Shown piece after piece: positions 63,657 to 64,000 of a stretch of 64,000 nucleotides of DNA. The notes beneath the pieces were generated by a model, which ran no database searches, was not told where the DNA came from, and was given only the letters and a program-made list of their open reading frames with translations. Position numbers and translations under genes: made by a program. The first letter of the stretch is position 1. Each line of letters starts with the position of its first letter. This stretch comes from an uncultured Bacteroidales bacterium (GTDB lineage Bacteria > Bacteroidota > Bacteroidia > Bacteroidales > UBA932): contig CALVDR010000008.1 of the NCBI GenBank assembly GCA_944326365.1, positions 1 to 64,000 on the forward strand, read 5' to 3'.

Positions 63657-63718
63657 CTGCCGGCGTGGGCACGCAGAGTTTAAGGACCCCTGCGGGGTCA
63701 TGGTGCCCACGCCGGCAG
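63657..63718. repeat. Nested hairpin 2 in the fimbrial operon gap
   Basis: A perfect 16-bp stem CTGCCGGCGTGGGCAC / GTGCCCACGCCGGCAG (63657-63672, 63703-63718) encloses GACCCC-tgc-GGGGTC (63685-63690, 63694-63699). It sits 16 bases after the stop of the upstream fimbrillin gene, so it could terminate or attenuate read-through or protect the upstream mRNA end. Confidence 0.75.
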
Positions 63719-63733
63719 ACTGCCAATAAATGT

Positions 63734-64000
63734 TTAGTTTCCCTGATTGTCGACTACTACCTGGCCTGAAGTGGTCTCGTCGTTGACCATGTTTACAGTT
63801 TCGTCAGTCCATGGATTTATTGTAGGAGTGTCGAATGTAATGTAGTCAAGGGTCTGGCCGTCAATGGTCACGATATAGTTGTAGCGATAACCTGGCTGCC
63901 ATGCTGTGCTTGCAGGAATTTCAGCTTTGATGGTTTTTTCTCTAACTCCTGTGATGCTTGTTGTCCCTGAAGCTGTGACTTTGAATTCTGCGAAAACAGT
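63734..64000 (-). CDS. Fimbrillin-family protein, C-terminal 88 residues (partial)
   Basis: The frame is open from the window edge to a TAA at 63736-63734. The end reads AWQPGYRYNYIVTIDG, then ITFDTPTINPWTDE and QVVVDNQGN. This parallels WVAGKRYRYSFTI ... VTPWTDASGGIIVVE at the end of the next fimbrillin, so it is another pilin of the same cluster. The N-terminal part lies outside the window. Confidence 0.75.
   Translation of the reverse strand, partial: TVFAEFKVTASGTTSITGVREKTIKAEIPASTAWQPGYRYNYIVTIDGQTLDYITFDTPTINPWTDETVNMVNDETTSGQVVVDNQGN

Overview
The window comes from a member of the Bacteroidota, most likely order Bacteroidales. The evidence is a SusC/SusD pair, a hybrid two-component system (HTCS), fimbrillin-type lipoproteins, many lipoproteins with a Cys lipobox, DUF4465/DUF2807 proteins, and promoters of the Bacteroidota type (TTTG, about 19 bases, TAnnTTTG) instead of sigma-70 boxes. 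I cannot place it below order. All calls come from reading the sequence; no search was run.

Layout. 1-74: the 3' end of a 5S rRNA and its terminator, then three 52-bp tandem repeats. 338-4144: lysine/diaminopimelate operon lysC-dapB-dapA plus a DUF4465 lipoprotein. 4150-5240: rpsP-rimM (minus). 5425-13111: single housekeeping genes, tRNA-Leu(GAG), an XRE regulator, two flavoenzymes, a drug/metabolite exporter, rsgA-MATE, ndk and a patatin. 13217-16183: pflB-pflA. 16353-20292: a dehydrogenase-like protein with GT2, LAB_N and ArnT-like proteins, probably an envelope lipid glycosylation module. 20410-31509: a short ssb, an M3 peptidase, a DUF2807 lipoprotein, tgt with an LptG-like permease, a nucleoside-type MFS, a His-rich Spy-like protein divergent from a LytTR two-component system, and queH. 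31529-39788: ilvA-ilvE(-queH) and alaS - lptF/fmt fusion - thiamine pyrophosphokinase.

39900-55837 is a polysaccharide utilisation locus: an HTCS regulator on the minus strand, divergent from GH130 - MFS - two paralogous unknown lipoproteins - SusC - SusD - LamG lipoprotein, closed by a strong terminator. The layout suggests that SusC/D and the surface lipoproteins capture and process a glycan, the MFS imports the product and the cytoplasmic GH130 splits a (probably beta-mannosidic) disaccharide. The HTCS is interrupted by a G10 tract that shifts the frame; nine Gs would give one continuous protein of about 1,375 residues.

55839-58550 is an accessory island: 33-bp repeats, an Mpi-like serine recombinase, an Rpn-type PD-(D/E)XK nuclease, and behind it duplicated 3'-end cassettes, one split by a palindrome-rich mobile repeat. 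A second near-complete copy of that repeat lies at 7997-8205, with fragments at 7297, 13156 and 28332. 58627-64000 is a fimbrial (type V pilus-like) operon on the minus strand, running off the window.

The most interesting items are the HTCS G-tract switch, the Rpn nuclease with a free-standing 74-residue C-terminal protein equal in length to an intragenic product, the LptF-Fmt single-ORF fusion, the paralogous PUL lipoproteins of unknown fold, and the dispersed repeat whose terminal stem shows compensatory changes.
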